In this document: piece by piece, positions 54,169-63,803 of the stretch | How positions within the stretch are numbered: the stretch's first letter is position 1 | Layout: every line of letters starts with the position of its first letter | Assembly: GCA_002816585.1 (NCBI GenBank) | Contig: MUCT01000003.1 | Span: 21,363-85,362, forward strand | DNA length: 64,000 nt | Direction of reading: 5' to 3' | DNA from: SAR202 cluster bacterium Io17-Chloro-G6 | Lineage (GTDB): Bacteria; Chloroflexota; Dehalococcoidia; UBA3495 | Notes under the pieces: generated by a model | The model's input: only the letters and a program-made list of their open reading frames with translations | The model's database searches: none | What the model was told of the DNA's origin: nothing | Translations under genes and position numbers: made by a program

Positions 54169-55200
54169 TTAGACTGCGGACGCTTCCTTTTCAGGGACGT
54201 AGGCGCCCTCCCGTGCCGCGCTGGTGAGCCTGGCCCGCGTGTAGAAAGCCAACGCGGCAGCCTCGGTGTTTTCCACCTTCCCCGCCCAGGCCGCCAACGG
54301 GGCGCCCTGTAGGCTCCGGCCGAAGCTGAAAGTGAGCTCCCAAGGCGCGCCAAGGTCGTTCACTCGCTCGTTTAGGGCATTGAGATTGGCCGTTACTGAG
54401 CCGTCGGGCTCGCCACCGGAAAGAAAGACCACTCCGGGAACGGATGCCGGCAAAACGCGCTTGAAGCAGTCTATAGTTTTCTCCGCGACTTCTTGGGGAT
54501 CGGCTCGTTGGGCCGCAGAACCACCGGATATAACCATGCTGGGTTTGAGAAGTATTCCTTCTAGAAGAACCTTCTGTTGGGCCAATTGGTCGAACACCTC
54601 TCGCAGAACTTCTTCGGTGACGTCAAAACACCGGTCGATGCTGTGGTCGCCGTCCCGCAGAATTTCCGGTTCCACGATCGGCACCAACCCGGCTTCCTGG
54701 CTCAATGCCGCGAACCGGGCCAAAGCGTGGGCGTTGGCGCTCACCCCGTATGAAGTGGGGGTAGTTTCGGTGATGCCGATCACTCCCCGCCACTTGGTAA
54801 AGCCCGCGCCCAACTCAACGTATTCTTTCAGCCGGTCCCGCAAACCATCCAAGCCCTCTGTGACCAACTCGTCAGGCGCGGAGGGAAGGGGCACTGTGCC
54901 CTTGTCTACTTTTATCCCAGGGATGATACCTTGGTCCGACAATACCTTGACCAAAGAAGTACCGTCCGCGCCTTCCTGCCGTATCGTCTCGTCGAACAGA
55001 ATCACACCGCTGATGAACTCGTCGATTCCAGCGGTGCGAAACAGCATCTCGCGGTAGTTGCGCCGGTTCTCCTCGGTCGACTCCACATTGATACTGTCGA
55101 ACCGTCTTTTTATGGTGCCACCGCTTTCGTCGGCTGCCAGGATACCCTTCTTCTTGGCAACCAACGCCTGCGCGGTGTCAACTAGTCTCTGTTTATCCAT
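54169..55200 (-). CDS. Fructose-bisphosphate aldolase class I
   Basis: The 343-residue Schiff-base aldolase interconverts fructose-1,6-bisphosphate and two triose phosphates. It has KKGILAADESGGTIKRRF, KWRGVIGIT, IVEPEIL and the Schiff-base lysine in LLKPSMVISG, then VVFLSGGEPDGS and SFGRSLQGAPLAAW for phosphate binding. It is the eukaryote-like class I form. It lies 55 bp downstream of the FBPase gene on the same strand, so the two gluconeogenic enzymes are probably co-expressed, and it is followed by a clear terminator. Confidence 0.95.
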   Translation of the reverse strand: MDKQRLVDTAQALVAKKKGILAADESGGTIKRRFDSINVESTEENRRNYREMLFRTAGIDEFISGVILFDETIRQEGADGTSLVKVLSDQGIIPGIKVDKGTVPLPSAPDELVTEGLDGLRDRLKEYVELGAGFTKWRGVIGITETTPTSYGVSANAHALARFAALSQEAGLVPIVEPEILRDGDHSIDRCFDVTEEVLREVFDQLAQQKVLLEGILLKPSMVISGGSAAQRADPQEVAEKTIDCFKRVLPASVPGVVFLSGGEPDGSVTANLNALNERVNDLGAPWELTFSFGRSLQGAPLAAWAGKVENTEAAALAFYTRARLTSAAREGAYVPEKEASAV

Positions 55201-55255
55201 GGAGCACGCCTCCTTCCCACATTATCCTGGTTATGTTTGGTGCCATGCCAGGTTG

Positions 55256-56233
55256 TTAACCGCTATTTATCACCGATACCATCTCTTCAACAACGTCCTT
55301 GTTGCCCAAGATCAGCGGAGTTCGCTGATGCAGTTGCTCAGGGATGATATCCAGTATCCGGTGGTAGCCTGTTGAAGCGGCCCCACCAGCCTGTTCGGCA
55401 ACAAACCCCAGAGGGTTCGCCTCATACATCAACCGGAGGCGACCGTCCTTCCGGTTCAGATCGGCCGGATAAGCGAATATCCCGCCTTTCAAGAGGTTCC
55501 TGTGGAAATCGGCCACCAACGAACCCACGTACCGTTGGGAGTACTTGTTCCGGAGATTGGTAACGGCCCTTTGGGTGGGTCCGTCCAATACTTTGTTGTT
55601 GCCCTCATTGGTGCTGTAGTATGGGCATTCTTCTGGAATCTTGATGTCCGGGTGGGTCACCGCATAAGAGCCAAGCCCGCTGTCCAGCGTGAAGCCGCAG
55701 ACGTCGGTTTTGGTCGCCAACACCAACACGGTGCTCGAACCGTAGACCACGTAAGCCGCGGCGACCTGCTCATTACCCGGCCTCAGCAGGGAGTCCTCGT
55801 CCACCGCTTCGCCGGGGCGTTTCTTCCAGATTCCGAAGATCGAGCCGATGCTCACGGCAACGTCAATGTTCGACGACCCGTCCAGTGGGTCCATCAACAC
55901 GATATAGCCGTCTGCGACCTCGCCCTCGACGATGACCGGCTTTTCTATCTCTTCGCAGCCGATGGCGGCCACATGTCCGGATCCGGAGAGGGTCTTGACG
56001 AAGATGTCGGAACTGGCCTGGTCGAGACGTTGGACAATTTCACCTTGGACGTTGGTCTCGCCTGTGGAGCCCAGCACGTCGGCCAACGCAGCCTGCTGGA
56101 CCTGGTGTTGGACTTGGATGGAACCATCGGCGATGGCCATGATGACGGCGCCCAGCCCGTCACCATCTACTTGGTCTCGCCATTCCGAAGTTACGTATTC
56201 TTGAAGAGTAGTACGATGTCCAATTGCTGACAC
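55256..56233 (-). CDS. fbp: Fructose-1,6-bisphosphatase class I
   Basis: The 325-residue enzyme hydrolyses fructose-1,6-bisphosphate to fructose-6-phosphate. The metal site is VLMDPLDGSSNIDVAVSIGS and the substrate segment GGIFAYPADLNRKDGRLRLM. GFVAEQAGGAASTG near the end is typical of class I. It is the first gene of a two-gene unit with the class I aldolase. The start ATG at 56233 follows GGAGGTGAC. Confidence 0.96.
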   Translation of the reverse strand: MSAIGHRTTLQEYVTSEWRDQVDGDGLGAVIMAIADGSIQVQHQVQQAALADVLGSTGETNVQGEIVQRLDQASSDIFVKTLSGSGHVAAIGCEEIEKPVIVEGEVADGYIVLMDPLDGSSNIDVAVSIGSIFGIWKKRPGEAVDEDSLLRPGNEQVAAAYVVYGSSTVLVLATKTDVCGFTLDSGLGSYAVTHPDIKIPEECPYYSTNEGNNKVLDGPTQRAVTNLRNKYSQRYVGSLVADFHRNLLKGGIFAYPADLNRKDGRLRLMYEANPLGFVAEQAGGAASTGYHRILDIIPEQLHQRTPLILGNKDVVEEMVSVINSG

Positions 56234-56734
56234 GTGTCACCTCCGTCACCGAATAACCCGCCCCACTACAGCATCAGTCCGCGCCGGGCCTATCACTACT
56301 TAAATTATTTGAATAGACGATTCCGTAAATGAAAAACGGATTTTTTGTGGATAGAGTTTAACCTGAAGCAGTTTTCGGCAAGCTCGCGGTAGACGTGGTT
56401 AGCCTTGCGAGCATTGGCCGCGCCCAATTCTAGCAGTACGCATTTTTCCCTGTCAATTTTCGTCTCGCTTGCCGAGTCAAAAATACAGATTTGTCTATTT
56501 CCATCCACCGGCTAGCCCCCCGCGACTCCGTTGCTAACCGGCAAAAACTGTGGCGAATTGGGCCACGCCGATCCAAAACTGCTTCGCTCCCGGCGCTCAA
56601 GCCCGGATTCCAGCGTTGCCGAGTACTCTTTACGGGTGTATATTCAAAGAAGGAATACTAGCGATCTCCCGCTTTGTGGGCTGCTTCGGCCTATGTGGCC
56701 CCGGGTGACACGGAAATGACAGAGGACAAAGACC
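56234..56734. other. Non-coding gap between fbp and the zinc-ribbon/TPR gene
   Basis: The 501-bp gap has a 67-codon minus-strand frame (56305-56508) with no family features, a weak hairpin with T6 at 56322-56346 (TCCGT/ACGGA) on the plus strand, and no tRNA or riboswitch motif that I recognise. It probably holds the divergent promoters. Confidence 0.5.
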
Positions 56735-57595
56735 TTGGCTGACGTCTTCTTGTACCTGGTTCTCTTTGTGGTAGCTGTTTGGACCGCCCGTTTGTGTATT
56801 GCGAAGGGGCGGAATCCTTGGCCCTGGGGTGCCGCGGCGCTAATATTGGGCCTGGTCCACGTTCCCGAGTCGGCTCTTCTGGGAGTTATCCCCGTTTTGG
56901 TGCTGTTGTTTATCAAGAGCCCAGCCACTTCCACCGCAGACAGGACGGACCGGCTGACCTGCCCACGCTGCGCCAAGTCACATTCCGACGGTCAGCATTT
57001 CTGCACCGGATGCGGTTGGGACCTGAGCGTGTCTTACTCTCCAGAAGAACCCGATGGCGTCCAGCCTTCCTCATCCCAACCCCAAACTCAGACATCCATG
57101 CCTTCGACCGCCGTCGCGGAGCCGCCTGAAGCAACAGAAATTCCCAAACCGGCGGCGCCTGCAACACTACCTCAAGCGGCGGAAAATCAAGACGCAGAAG
57201 AACCTGCCCATGAACAAGAATCCGGGCCGGCCGCAGACGAACAACCTGCTGTCGAAAACGCCCAAGACTCGATCGACGATACGGAAACTCCCGCCGAGGC
57301 CGCACCCGCCGAAATGGAAGAGCAACCAGAGCCTGAGCACGTGCCCTGGGGCACCTATGACCCAGGAGTTGCCCCCACGGCCGCAGTTATGACGGCACGG
57401 GGGATTGAACGGTTCGATGAAGGCAAGTATCAAGAGGCCATTGACCAGTTCACCAAAGCAATAGCTTTGGACCCCAATTATGCCGACGCCTGGCAGCGCC
57501 GCGCAGAGGCCTACGCCCAACTGGGACGCTCCGAGCAAGCGGCTGAAGACCGGCGCCACCACCAGGGTCTCGACCCAAGTTCATCCCCGGGCTAA
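56735..57595 (+). CDS. Membrane-anchored zinc-ribbon protein with C-terminal TPR
   Basis: The 286-residue protein starts with two hydrophobic helices (about 3-20 and 30-60) separated by RLCIAKGRNPWPWG. A zinc ribbon follows (CPRCAKSHSDGQHFCTGCGW, about residues 75-95). The acidic proline/glutamine-rich region from about 105 to 205 is disordered. At the end is a tetratricopeptide repeat (IERFDEGKYQEAIDQFTKAI, LDPNYADAWQRRAEAYAQLG). The start is a TTG at 56735. The layout suggests a scaffold bound to the membrane. Function unknown. Confidence 0.85.
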   Translation: MADVFLYLVLFVVAVWTARLCIAKGRNPWPWGAAALILGLVHVPESALLGVIPVLVLLFIKSPATSTADRTDRLTCPRCAKSHSDGQHFCTGCGWDLSVSYSPEEPDGVQPSSSQPQTQTSMPSTAVAEPPEATEIPKPAAPATLPQAAENQDAEEPAHEQESGPAADEQPAVENAQDSIDDTETPAEAAPAEMEEQPEPEHVPWGTYDPGVAPTAAVMTARGIERFDEGKYQEAIDQFTKAIALDPNYADAWQRRAEAYAQLGRSEQAAEDRRHHQGLDPSSSPG

Positions 57596-57712
57596 ACCCG
57601 TCAGAAACCATGGGCCGATTCCATCGGGTCATGAATCCTAGGTCGATTCGATTCATCTACTGAATGACTTGTGTATTGATTCGCCGGGATTAGACTCGGC
57701 AGGCCCTATCTT

Positions 57713-58486
57713 CTAGACAGCCATGATATGGTATCCCGCGTCCACGGGAATGATGGTGCCCGTGATTCCGCTCGATAGTCCGCTGCAAAGGAATAGGGCG
57801 GTCTTGGCAACTTCATCCACGGTGATGTTCCGCTGCAACGGAGCTTTTTCAGCGGCGGCGTGACGCATGTCCCGGAACCCGCTGATCCCCCTGGCCGCCA
57901 GGGTTTCCAGAGGCCCCGCCGAGATGGCGTTGACTCTGATGTTCTGCTCACCGAATTCGAAGGCCAACTGGCGCACGCCATGCTCCAAGGCTGCCTTGGC
58001 GGTACCCATCACGTTGTAACCCGGGTAGACACGCTGGGAGGCGTCAAAGGTCATGGCTACCACGCTCCCGCCATCGCTCATAAGAGGCGCGGCGTGACGC
58101 ACCAGGGGCAGCAGGGAATAGGCGCTTACTTCCAGGGCGATCCGGTATCCCTCGCGCCCAGTGTCCACATACCTGCCGGAAAGGTCTTCCCGGTTGGCGA
58201 AGGCAATACTGTGCACTAGGAACGATATCTTGCCGAACTCCTGTTTCAGTGACTGGAACACCTGGGCGATCTGGTCGTCGTCGGTGGCGTCGCAGGGGAG
58301 AGTTATGGCATCTTGCATCTTGACAGCCAGGTCTTCGACACGTTCTTTAAGCCGGTCACCCTGGTAGGTCATGGCGATTCGCGCGCCAGCCTGGGAAAGG
58401 GTCTGGGTGATGCCCCAAGCGATGCTCCGGTCGTTGGCCACTCCGAATACGATTCCATTTTTGCCGGACAGGTCTATTGGAATCAC
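57713..58486 (-). CDS. fabI: Enoyl-[acyl-carrier-protein] reductase (NADH)
   Basis: FabI performs the last reduction of each fatty acid elongation cycle. The 257-residue SDR-type protein has GVANDRSIAWGITQTL near the N-terminus, the catalytic pair in the form Tyr-x6-Lys (YNVMGTAKAALEHGVRQLA) and NAISAGPLETLAARGI. It is the last gene of the minus-strand run cofG-cofH-cofD-cofC-LLM-fabI, 51 bp after the LLM oxidoreductase. Confidence 0.95.
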   Translation of the reverse strand: MIPIDLSGKNGIVFGVANDRSIAWGITQTLSQAGARIAMTYQGDRLKERVEDLAVKMQDAITLPCDATDDDQIAQVFQSLKQEFGKISFLVHSIAFANREDLSGRYVDTGREGYRIALEVSAYSLLPLVRHAAPLMSDGGSVVAMTFDASQRVYPGYNVMGTAKAALEHGVRQLAFEFGEQNIRVNAISAGPLETLAARGISGFRDMRHAAAEKAPLQRNITVDEVAKTALFLCSGLSSGITGTIIPVDAGYHIMAV

Positions 58487-58537
58487 CTGAATTACCTCCC
58501 TAACACTTCCTCACAAATCTTGCGTCCACGCTTTGGG

Positions 58538-59488
58538 TCAGGCGTAGGCTGGGGCCACCGCATCCAGGAATAACTCCAGCTGTTTCTCCGGCTGAAAACT
58601 GGCGAAGCGCACCACGACAGTCTCGGCTCCGGCAGCCACGTATTGGGCGATACGTCCGGCAACTCTTTCCGGGCCGCCGAATGGCCCCCAACGCGTGCCC
58701 CAGATATCGGAACCGTAGTATCCGGTCAGCCATTCGACTGCGTCGGCCTCAGCTTTGCGCAGATCAGGGTCCATATTGACTGTCAGGTAAAAGGTTTTTT
58801 CCAGGCTGGCGGGGTCTCGACCCAATTCGGCGGCTTTCTCTTCCACTTGCCGGACCACCTGGGAAAATTCCTCTGGGGTATCGGATATGGAAATTATCCC
58901 GGCGCCAAGACGGGCCGCTCGGCGAATCTGGGCCGGACTCTGAGCCCGGTAGTGGCTCGCGAGAAGAAAGGGGATGCCGCCCGGCCGCGTGGGAATTGGC
59001 CGCATGAGGGTCGAGTCCAGATCGAAGTCGCGCCCATGAAAATCATACGGATCGCCCGCGCCAAGACCTTGAACTATTTCAATGATCTCTTCAAATCGGC
59101 GTCCCCTGCCCCTGGCCGGAACTCCGGCTGCTTCCCACTCCCGTTTCTGGTCGTCGTTAAAGGCCCCGCCGACGCCGGCGCCGATGACCAACCGGCCACC
59201 TGAGATCAGGTCGACCGTTGCCAGAGTCTGGGCCAAGAGCACCGGATGGCGCAGGGCAGGCAGCAGGACCGCGGTCCCGAGCCTGACTCGACTGGTTCGG
59301 GCCGCTAGTGCAGCCAATACCGCCAGCGGTTCCATACGGGGTTTGGCCACCAGGCTATCTCCAACCCAGACCGAGTCCAAGCCCGCTCGTTCCACCATCT
59401 CCGCCAACGCGATTATGCGGTCCATGTTTGGTGGCTGCTCTTCCCGCAACAAAAGCCCTCGAGTGGGTAGCAGGATGCCCAGTTTCAC
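58538..59488 (-). CDS. Luciferase-like (LLM class) oxidoreductase, probably F420-dependent
   Basis: This (beta/alpha)8 protein of about 316 residues starts VKLGILLPTRGLLLREE and has VWVGDSLVAKPRMEPLAVLAAL, LGTAVLLPALRHPVLLAQTL and ISGGRLVIGAGVGGAFND. LLPxxxHP and the glycine-rich GAGVGG loop are typical of F420-dependent members. Its position 43 bp after cofC in the F420 operon supports F420 use. The start is placed at the GTG at 59488; a longer open frame upstream to 59668 overlaps cofC and lacks homology. Confidence 0.85.
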   Translation of the reverse strand: MKLGILLPTRGLLLREEQPPNMDRIIALAEMVERAGLDSVWVGDSLVAKPRMEPLAVLAALAARTSRVRLGTAVLLPALRHPVLLAQTLATVDLISGGRLVIGAGVGGAFNDDQKREWEAAGVPARGRGRRFEEIIEIVQGLGAGDPYDFHGRDFDLDSTLMRPIPTRPGGIPFLLASHYRAQSPAQIRRAARLGAGIISISDTPEEFSQVVRQVEEKAAELGRDPASLEKTFYLTVNMDPDLRKAEADAVEWLTGYYGSDIWGTRWGPFGGPERVAGRIAQYVAAGAETVVVRFASFQPEKQLELFLDAVAPAYA

Positions 59489-59531
59489 ATTGTTTTCAGC
59501 CAAAGTCAGGTCCCAAATCCAGCCGACAAGA

Positions 59532-60191
59532 TTACCCGTCTTCCCGGAGCCCTGACTCGGGGGCATTGGACAACCGCTCCAATAGTCCGGGTTCCATGTG
59601 TTGGAAAGTCTCCAACTCGTCAACGACGTCCAAATCAAACCCAAGCCCAGGGCTGGAGTTAATCGCAACTGAGGTCTCCAATCGGGCGGCTTGGTTCAGA
59701 TGCTTCATGAAGCTTCCCTGGCCCAACTCGGGTTGCAGCGGAACACCGTTAGGGACCAAGATTGCGTTGGTGCCGCCGTCCCGGCGGGCCGGGGCCAGCG
59801 TGACGTTCCTTTGGCGGCGGGAGGACTGGATCATGCTGATAATATCCGCCGCTTTCAAGAAAGGCAGATCGCCGGCGACGTAGAGGGCCGAACTCCCCTG
59901 TTCAAAGGCCAACTCAAATGCTTTTTTCAGCGTGTCATTCAAGTCTTCGCCCAGTTCCTCAATCAGATTGCCACCTAAGTTGCGAGTCAATCGGCGGACG
60001 CGCTCGTCGCCACCGACCACCCATATCGTCTCGACGGACGCAGCCTTGATGGCCAGCAAAACCCGGCGGAGCATGCCCAAAGCCAAGTCGGCCCGTTGTT
60101 CCGCGGACAGGGTCTTGCCCAACCGCGACTTCCCCTGGGAAAGGGGCTTCATCGGTATGATCGCTATTACATTTTCGGAATCGGTGACCAT
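59532..60191 (-). CDS. cofC: 2-phospho-L-lactate (or phosphoenolpyruvate) guanylyltransferase
   Basis: CofC activates 2-phospholactate or PEP with GTP to make the donor for CofD. The 219-residue nucleotidyltransferase-like protein has IAIIPMKPLSQGKSRLG for GTP binding, ALYVAGDLPFLKAADI with the metal aspartate and PARRDGGTNAILVPNG with FDLDVVDELE toward the end. It lies 18 bp downstream of cofD. Whether it uses PEP, as in mycobacteria, or phospholactate cannot be read from sequence. Confidence 0.93.
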   Translation of the reverse strand: MVTDSENVIAIIPMKPLSQGKSRLGKTLSAEQRADLALGMLRRVLLAIKAASVETIWVVGGDERVRRLTRNLGGNLIEELGEDLNDTLKKAFELAFEQGSSALYVAGDLPFLKAADIISMIQSSRRQRNVTLAPARRDGGTNAILVPNGVPLQPELGQGSFMKHLNQAARLETSVAINSSPGLGFDLDVVDELETFQHMEPGLLERLSNAPESGLREDG

Positions 60192-60209
60192 TGGATATTG
60201 ATCCGTGGG

Positions 60210-61166
60210 TTAATCCGCCAGCGCCAGAATCTCTCTAGCCAGGGCAATTTTATCCTCTTCGGTCTCCATGATAGTCGACGTTACCAGAGGAATTATGTCC
60301 ATTTCCTCGACCTCCGAGACCAGAGACTGGTCTTGAAGGTCCATCACGAACACATCACAGATGTCGCGGTATTCCTGGGCGATCTCAACACAGGACACCT
60401 GTTTGCCCAGCTCGGCCATGATCTTGCCAGCCGGACCCTTCACTGAATCTCCGCCAACAATCGGGCTGACGCAGACCTTCTTCCCTGGAAAAGCGCGTAA
60501 TTTCTGGCGCACTCCAGGCAGAGCCAATATCGGCCCCAGGCTCAGGTAAGGATTCGATGGGCACAGGACCAACATTCCAGCCTCGGCGATGGCTTTATCC
60601 AATCCGGGTGAGGAAGTCGCAGTGTCGGCGCCTACGTAGCGCACGCCGGTTACCCTAGGTTCAGCTCTGCGGCCAACAAAGTAACGCTGCATCGGCAGTT
60701 CGCCCTCGTCCGTGGCTAGGACGGTCTTGACCGGGTTGTCGCTCATCGGAGTCACGGAATGGGCGACACCCAGACTCCGGTTTAACTCACTTGTTACTTC
60801 GGACAGGCTCTTGCCCTCGGACAATAGCTGGGTCCGCCGGATGTGGGTGGCCAGGTCACGGTCACCGAGGTTGAACCAGGTGTCGACGCCGAATTTCCGC
60901 AGCATTTCTAAAGCAGTGAATGTATCGCCGGCCAATCCCCAGCCGGTCTCTTGGTTGGATAGTCCGGAGAGGGTGTACATCATCGTGTCTAGGTCGGGGG
61001 AAACGTGGAGACCATGGAACGTCTCGTCGTCACCGGTATTGACGCAAATAACCAAATCGTCCGGAGGCAAGCACCGGGCAAACCCGAGGGCCAACTTCGC
61101 TCCACCTACTCCTCCGGCAAGAGCCAGCACGGCCGGAGAATGGCTGAAACCTCCCGCCGCCACCAA
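60210..61166 (-). CDS. cofD: 2-phospho-L-lactate transferase
   Basis: CofD transfers the phospholactyl (or PEP) group to the deazaflavin Fo to make F420-0. The 318-residue protein matches the family: ALAGGVGGAKLALGF near the N-terminus, CVNTGDDETFHGLHVSPDLD, NLGDRDLATHI, PMSDNPVKTVL and CPSNPYLSLGPILALPG. The start is uncertain: a TTG at 61166 is taken, but a start a few codons later is possible because no clear ribosome-binding site is seen. Confidence 0.95.
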   Translation of the reverse strand: MVAAGGFSHSPAVLALAGGVGGAKLALGFARCLPPDDLVICVNTGDDETFHGLHVSPDLDTMMYTLSGLSNQETGWGLAGDTFTALEMLRKFGVDTWFNLGDRDLATHIRRTQLLSEGKSLSEVTSELNRSLGVAHSVTPMSDNPVKTVLATDEGELPMQRYFVGRRAEPRVTGVRYVGADTATSSPGLDKAIAEAGMLVLCPSNPYLSLGPILALPGVRQKLRAFPGKKVCVSPIVGGDSVKGPAGKIMAELGKQVSCVEIAQEYRDICDVFVMDLQDQSLVSEVEEMDIIPLVTSTIMETEEDKIALAREILALAD

Positions 61167-61237
61167 CTACATCCATGCCGGCTGGCGCGCCGACCATAGC
61201 TGACACCGGAACAGCGCCCAGGAAACGACGTCGTAGA

Positions 61238-62575
61238 TCAACCTTTGGCACTTTGGCTGTGGCGTGGATGCTCAAACCGGTAGGTATCCAGCTTGACCAG
61301 CCGGGCATAGGAACCAAACACTTCTTCCACGTTGTCGCCAACCAGGTCCAGCGGGTCCAATTCCTCGTCAGTATCGCTGAAAACCCGTCTGGTCTTGTAG
61401 GTGGTGTACCGCTCGGCAGGAATCCGGCCTGCTTGGCGTATCATCTGACGGAACTCCGATGGGCGCATGAGTTGCCCGTGTTGAGCGCCGGCCGCAGTGG
61501 AGATGCTCTCGTTGATTAGTGTGCCGCCAAGATCGTTGACTCCCGCAGTGAGCAGCAGTTGGGACATGCGCGTTCCCTCTTTCACCCAGGAGGCCTGTAT
61601 GTTTGGTATCCAGTTGTTGAGCATGATCCGGGCGACGGCGTGCATCTTGATAACGTCCATGCCGGATGGGCCGGGCCGCACGTTTTCCACCAGGCCCTTC
61701 ATGAACATGGGGGCCTCGGTGTGAACGAAGCTAAGGGGCACGAACTCGGTGATCCCTCCAGTCTCTTGTTGAATACCACGGATGAGTTCCAGGTGACGGG
61801 CCAGCTGGGTGGGCGTTTCGAGATACCCAAACATCACAGTGGAGGTGGTCGGGATACCCAGGCTATGAGCGGTGGTGATGACCTCCGTCCATTGGTCAAC
61901 GGTAATACGGCCAGGGGAGATCTGGTCCCGCAGTTCCTGGTCCAGAACTTCCGCGGAGGTTCCGGGAAGACTGCCGACTCCCGCAGTTTTGAGTCCGGTC
62001 AAGTATTCCTTGATGGTGCACTTGGACCGTATGGAACCATACAGGACTTCCTCCGGTGAGAAACCATGGATGTGCATATCCGGCAGCGCTTCCTTGATCG
62101 ATTCGCAGAGCCTGATATACAGGTCTCCCTCCATCTGGGGTGGCAGCCCGGCCTGGACGCAAACCTCGGTGGCGCCGTAGTCCCAGGCTTCTTTGGCCCG
62201 CCGGATAATCTCATCGACGGGAAGCAGGTAGCCTTCCTCTTGGCGAAAGTCGCGGCTGAAGGCGCAGAAGCCGCACCGCTTGATGCACACGTTGGTGAAG
62301 TTGATGTTACGGTTGACGACGTAGGTGACGATGTCTCCCACGGTACGTCTCCGAATTTCGTCCGCGGTCATCACAAGCGCGTTATATTCCTGCCCAACCG
62401 CGCCGAACAACACCACTGCTTCATCCGTTGTGATGTCGGCCCCAGAAAGCGCGCGGTCTAATATCGCCGCCGTTTCCGGTTTGACGGCCCCGATCATCGA
62501 TTCCAGATTCTTCATTGAATGTGGGTCCTGTGGCAATTGGTCCAGCGGAAGTTGTCCTTCAGTCTCTGCCGGCAT
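61238..62575 (-). CDS. cofH: FO synthase subunit 2 (5-amino-6-(hydroxybenzyl)-uracil synthase)
   Basis: CofH and CofG together build the deazaflavin chromophore Fo from tyrosine and a ribityl-diaminouracil. The 445-residue radical SAM enzyme holds its [4Fe-4S] in VCIKRCGFCAF (Cys97, 101, 104), followed by YLLPVDEI and YGATEVCVQAGLPPQ. The ATG at 62575, preceded by GAGGGA, is chosen; it overlaps the end of cofG by 17 bp, indicating coupled translation. Longer frames upstream are not homologous. Confidence 0.95.
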   Translation of the reverse strand: MPAETEGQLPLDQLPQDPHSMKNLESMIGAVKPETAAILDRALSGADITTDEAVVLFGAVGQEYNALVMTADEIRRRTVGDIVTYVVNRNINFTNVCIKRCGFCAFSRDFRQEEGYLLPVDEIIRRAKEAWDYGATEVCVQAGLPPQMEGDLYIRLCESIKEALPDMHIHGFSPEEVLYGSIRSKCTIKEYLTGLKTAGVGSLPGTSAEVLDQELRDQISPGRITVDQWTEVITTAHSLGIPTTSTVMFGYLETPTQLARHLELIRGIQQETGGITEFVPLSFVHTEAPMFMKGLVENVRPGPSGMDVIKMHAVARIMLNNWIPNIQASWVKEGTRMSQLLLTAGVNDLGGTLINESISTAAGAQHGQLMRPSEFRQMIRQAGRIPAERYTTYKTRRVFSDTDEELDPLDLVGDNVEEVFGSYARLVKLDTYRFEHPRHSQSAKG

Positions 62576-63803
62576 ATCTTTGCATTCCCTCTTGAACGTA
62601 ACCCTCCAAGTCGGCCATATTCGAGACCTTTTCATGAAGGGCATCGGGTAGGAATTCTTTCGTGTCCAGGAAGTACTCCGGGTACACAGGCAGCCTGGGA
62701 CGCAGTTGAAACCCGGCTGCCTCAGTTTTGTTACGTAAATCAGTTAGCGCCGGCCACGGGGCCTCGGGGTTGACGAAGTCGATGGTCAACGGGGAGACGC
62801 CACCCCAGTCGTTAATACCGGCATCGAGATAAATCTGATAGTTATCGGCGCTCAGGTTCGGTGGGACCTGGAGATTGGCCTCCGGCCCAAGGATCAGCCG
62901 GGCCACCGCCACCGTCCATAGGAACTCGGCCGTTCCCGCGTCAGGGAATTCCTCCATCGCCGTATCCGGCTTGGCCCGGAAGTTTTGCACGATCACTTCC
63001 TGCACGTGACCGAACTCGGCGTGGAGCTTGGCGATGGCCAACAAGGACTCGATGCGGTCTCGGCGGCTCTCGCCTATGCCGATGAGGATACCAGTGGTGA
63101 AGGGCACTCGCAACTGCCCGGCCAGTTCCAACGTGCGGAGACGCACTCTGGGCCGCTTGCTGGGAGCGAATTCGTGGGGCCCGCCTTGTGCGTACAACGC
63201 CTCGCTGGTGCTCTCAAGCATCAAGCCCATGGACGGGTTGAATGGTTGCAGGGCTGAAATCTCCCGGCGTGCCATGGTGCCTGGATTGGCGTGGGGAAGC
63301 AGGGAGGTTTCCTCCAACACCAGCCGGCAAACGTGGGTCAGGTATTCCAAGGTAGTGCGAAAGCCCCGATGCGCCAGCCATTCGCGGGCTTCGGGGTAGC
63401 GCTGTTCCGGTCTTTCGCCCAGAGTGAACAGGGCCTCGGTGCAACCCAAGGCGGCCCCGGCCTTGGCTATTCCCAAGACTTGTTCCGGGGTCATGAACAA
63501 ATCTTGACCCGCTTGTTTCGGGTCTTTCCTGAAGGTGCAGTAGCCGCAGAAGTCCCGGCAAAGGCGGGTCAGAGGGATGAATACCTTGGGGGAGAACGTG
63601 ATTGTTTTCCCTTTACCTTCGTCTCGCATGGCCGACGCAGCGGCGCAGATAGCCTCTGTGTCGTCGGCGCCTGCCGCCAGCAAAGACAGCGCGTCAGCAC
63701 CGGACAGGGCATTCCCCTCCGTTGCCTTGGCGATGACTTCGCTTAACGGCGGACCGTCTTCCCGAAGCTGTGCGGATTCGTCTAAATTGACGGAAACCCT
63801 CAA
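62559..63803 (-). CDS. cofG: FO synthase subunit 1 (7,8-didemethyl-8-hydroxy-5-deazariboflavin synthase)
   Basis: CofG closes the deazaflavin ring from the CofH product. The 414-residue radical SAM protein has the cluster motif LCRDFCGYCTF (Cys82, 86, 89), YLTHVCRLVLEETSLLPHAN, TTGILIGIGESRRDRIE and a VSPLTIDFVNPEAPWP end. CofG and CofH are separate proteins here, as in archaea and many Chloroflexota, not fused as in actinobacterial FbiC. It is the first gene of the minus-strand F420 run. Confidence 0.96.
   Translation of the reverse strand: MRVSVNLDESAQLREDGPPLSEVIAKATEGNALSGADALSLLAAGADDTEAICAAASAMRDEGKGKTITFSPKVFIPLTRLCRDFCGYCTFRKDPKQAGQDLFMTPEQVLGIAKAGAALGCTEALFTLGERPEQRYPEAREWLAHRGFRTTLEYLTHVCRLVLEETSLLPHANPGTMARREISALQPFNPSMGLMLESTSEALYAQGGPHEFAPSKRPRVRLRTLELAGQLRVPFTTGILIGIGESRRDRIESLLAIAKLHAEFGHVQEVIVQNFRAKPDTAMEEFPDAGTAEFLWTVAVARLILGPEANLQVPPNLSADNYQIYLDAGINDWGGVSPLTIDFVNPEAPWPALTDLRNKTEAAGFQLRPRLPVYPEYFLDTKEFLPDALHEKVSNMADLEGYVQEGMQRYAGRD

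Noticed and set aside
56305..56508. 67-codon minus-strand frame in the fbp upstream gap
   Set aside because: No family features and no convincing ribosome-binding site; likely chance.
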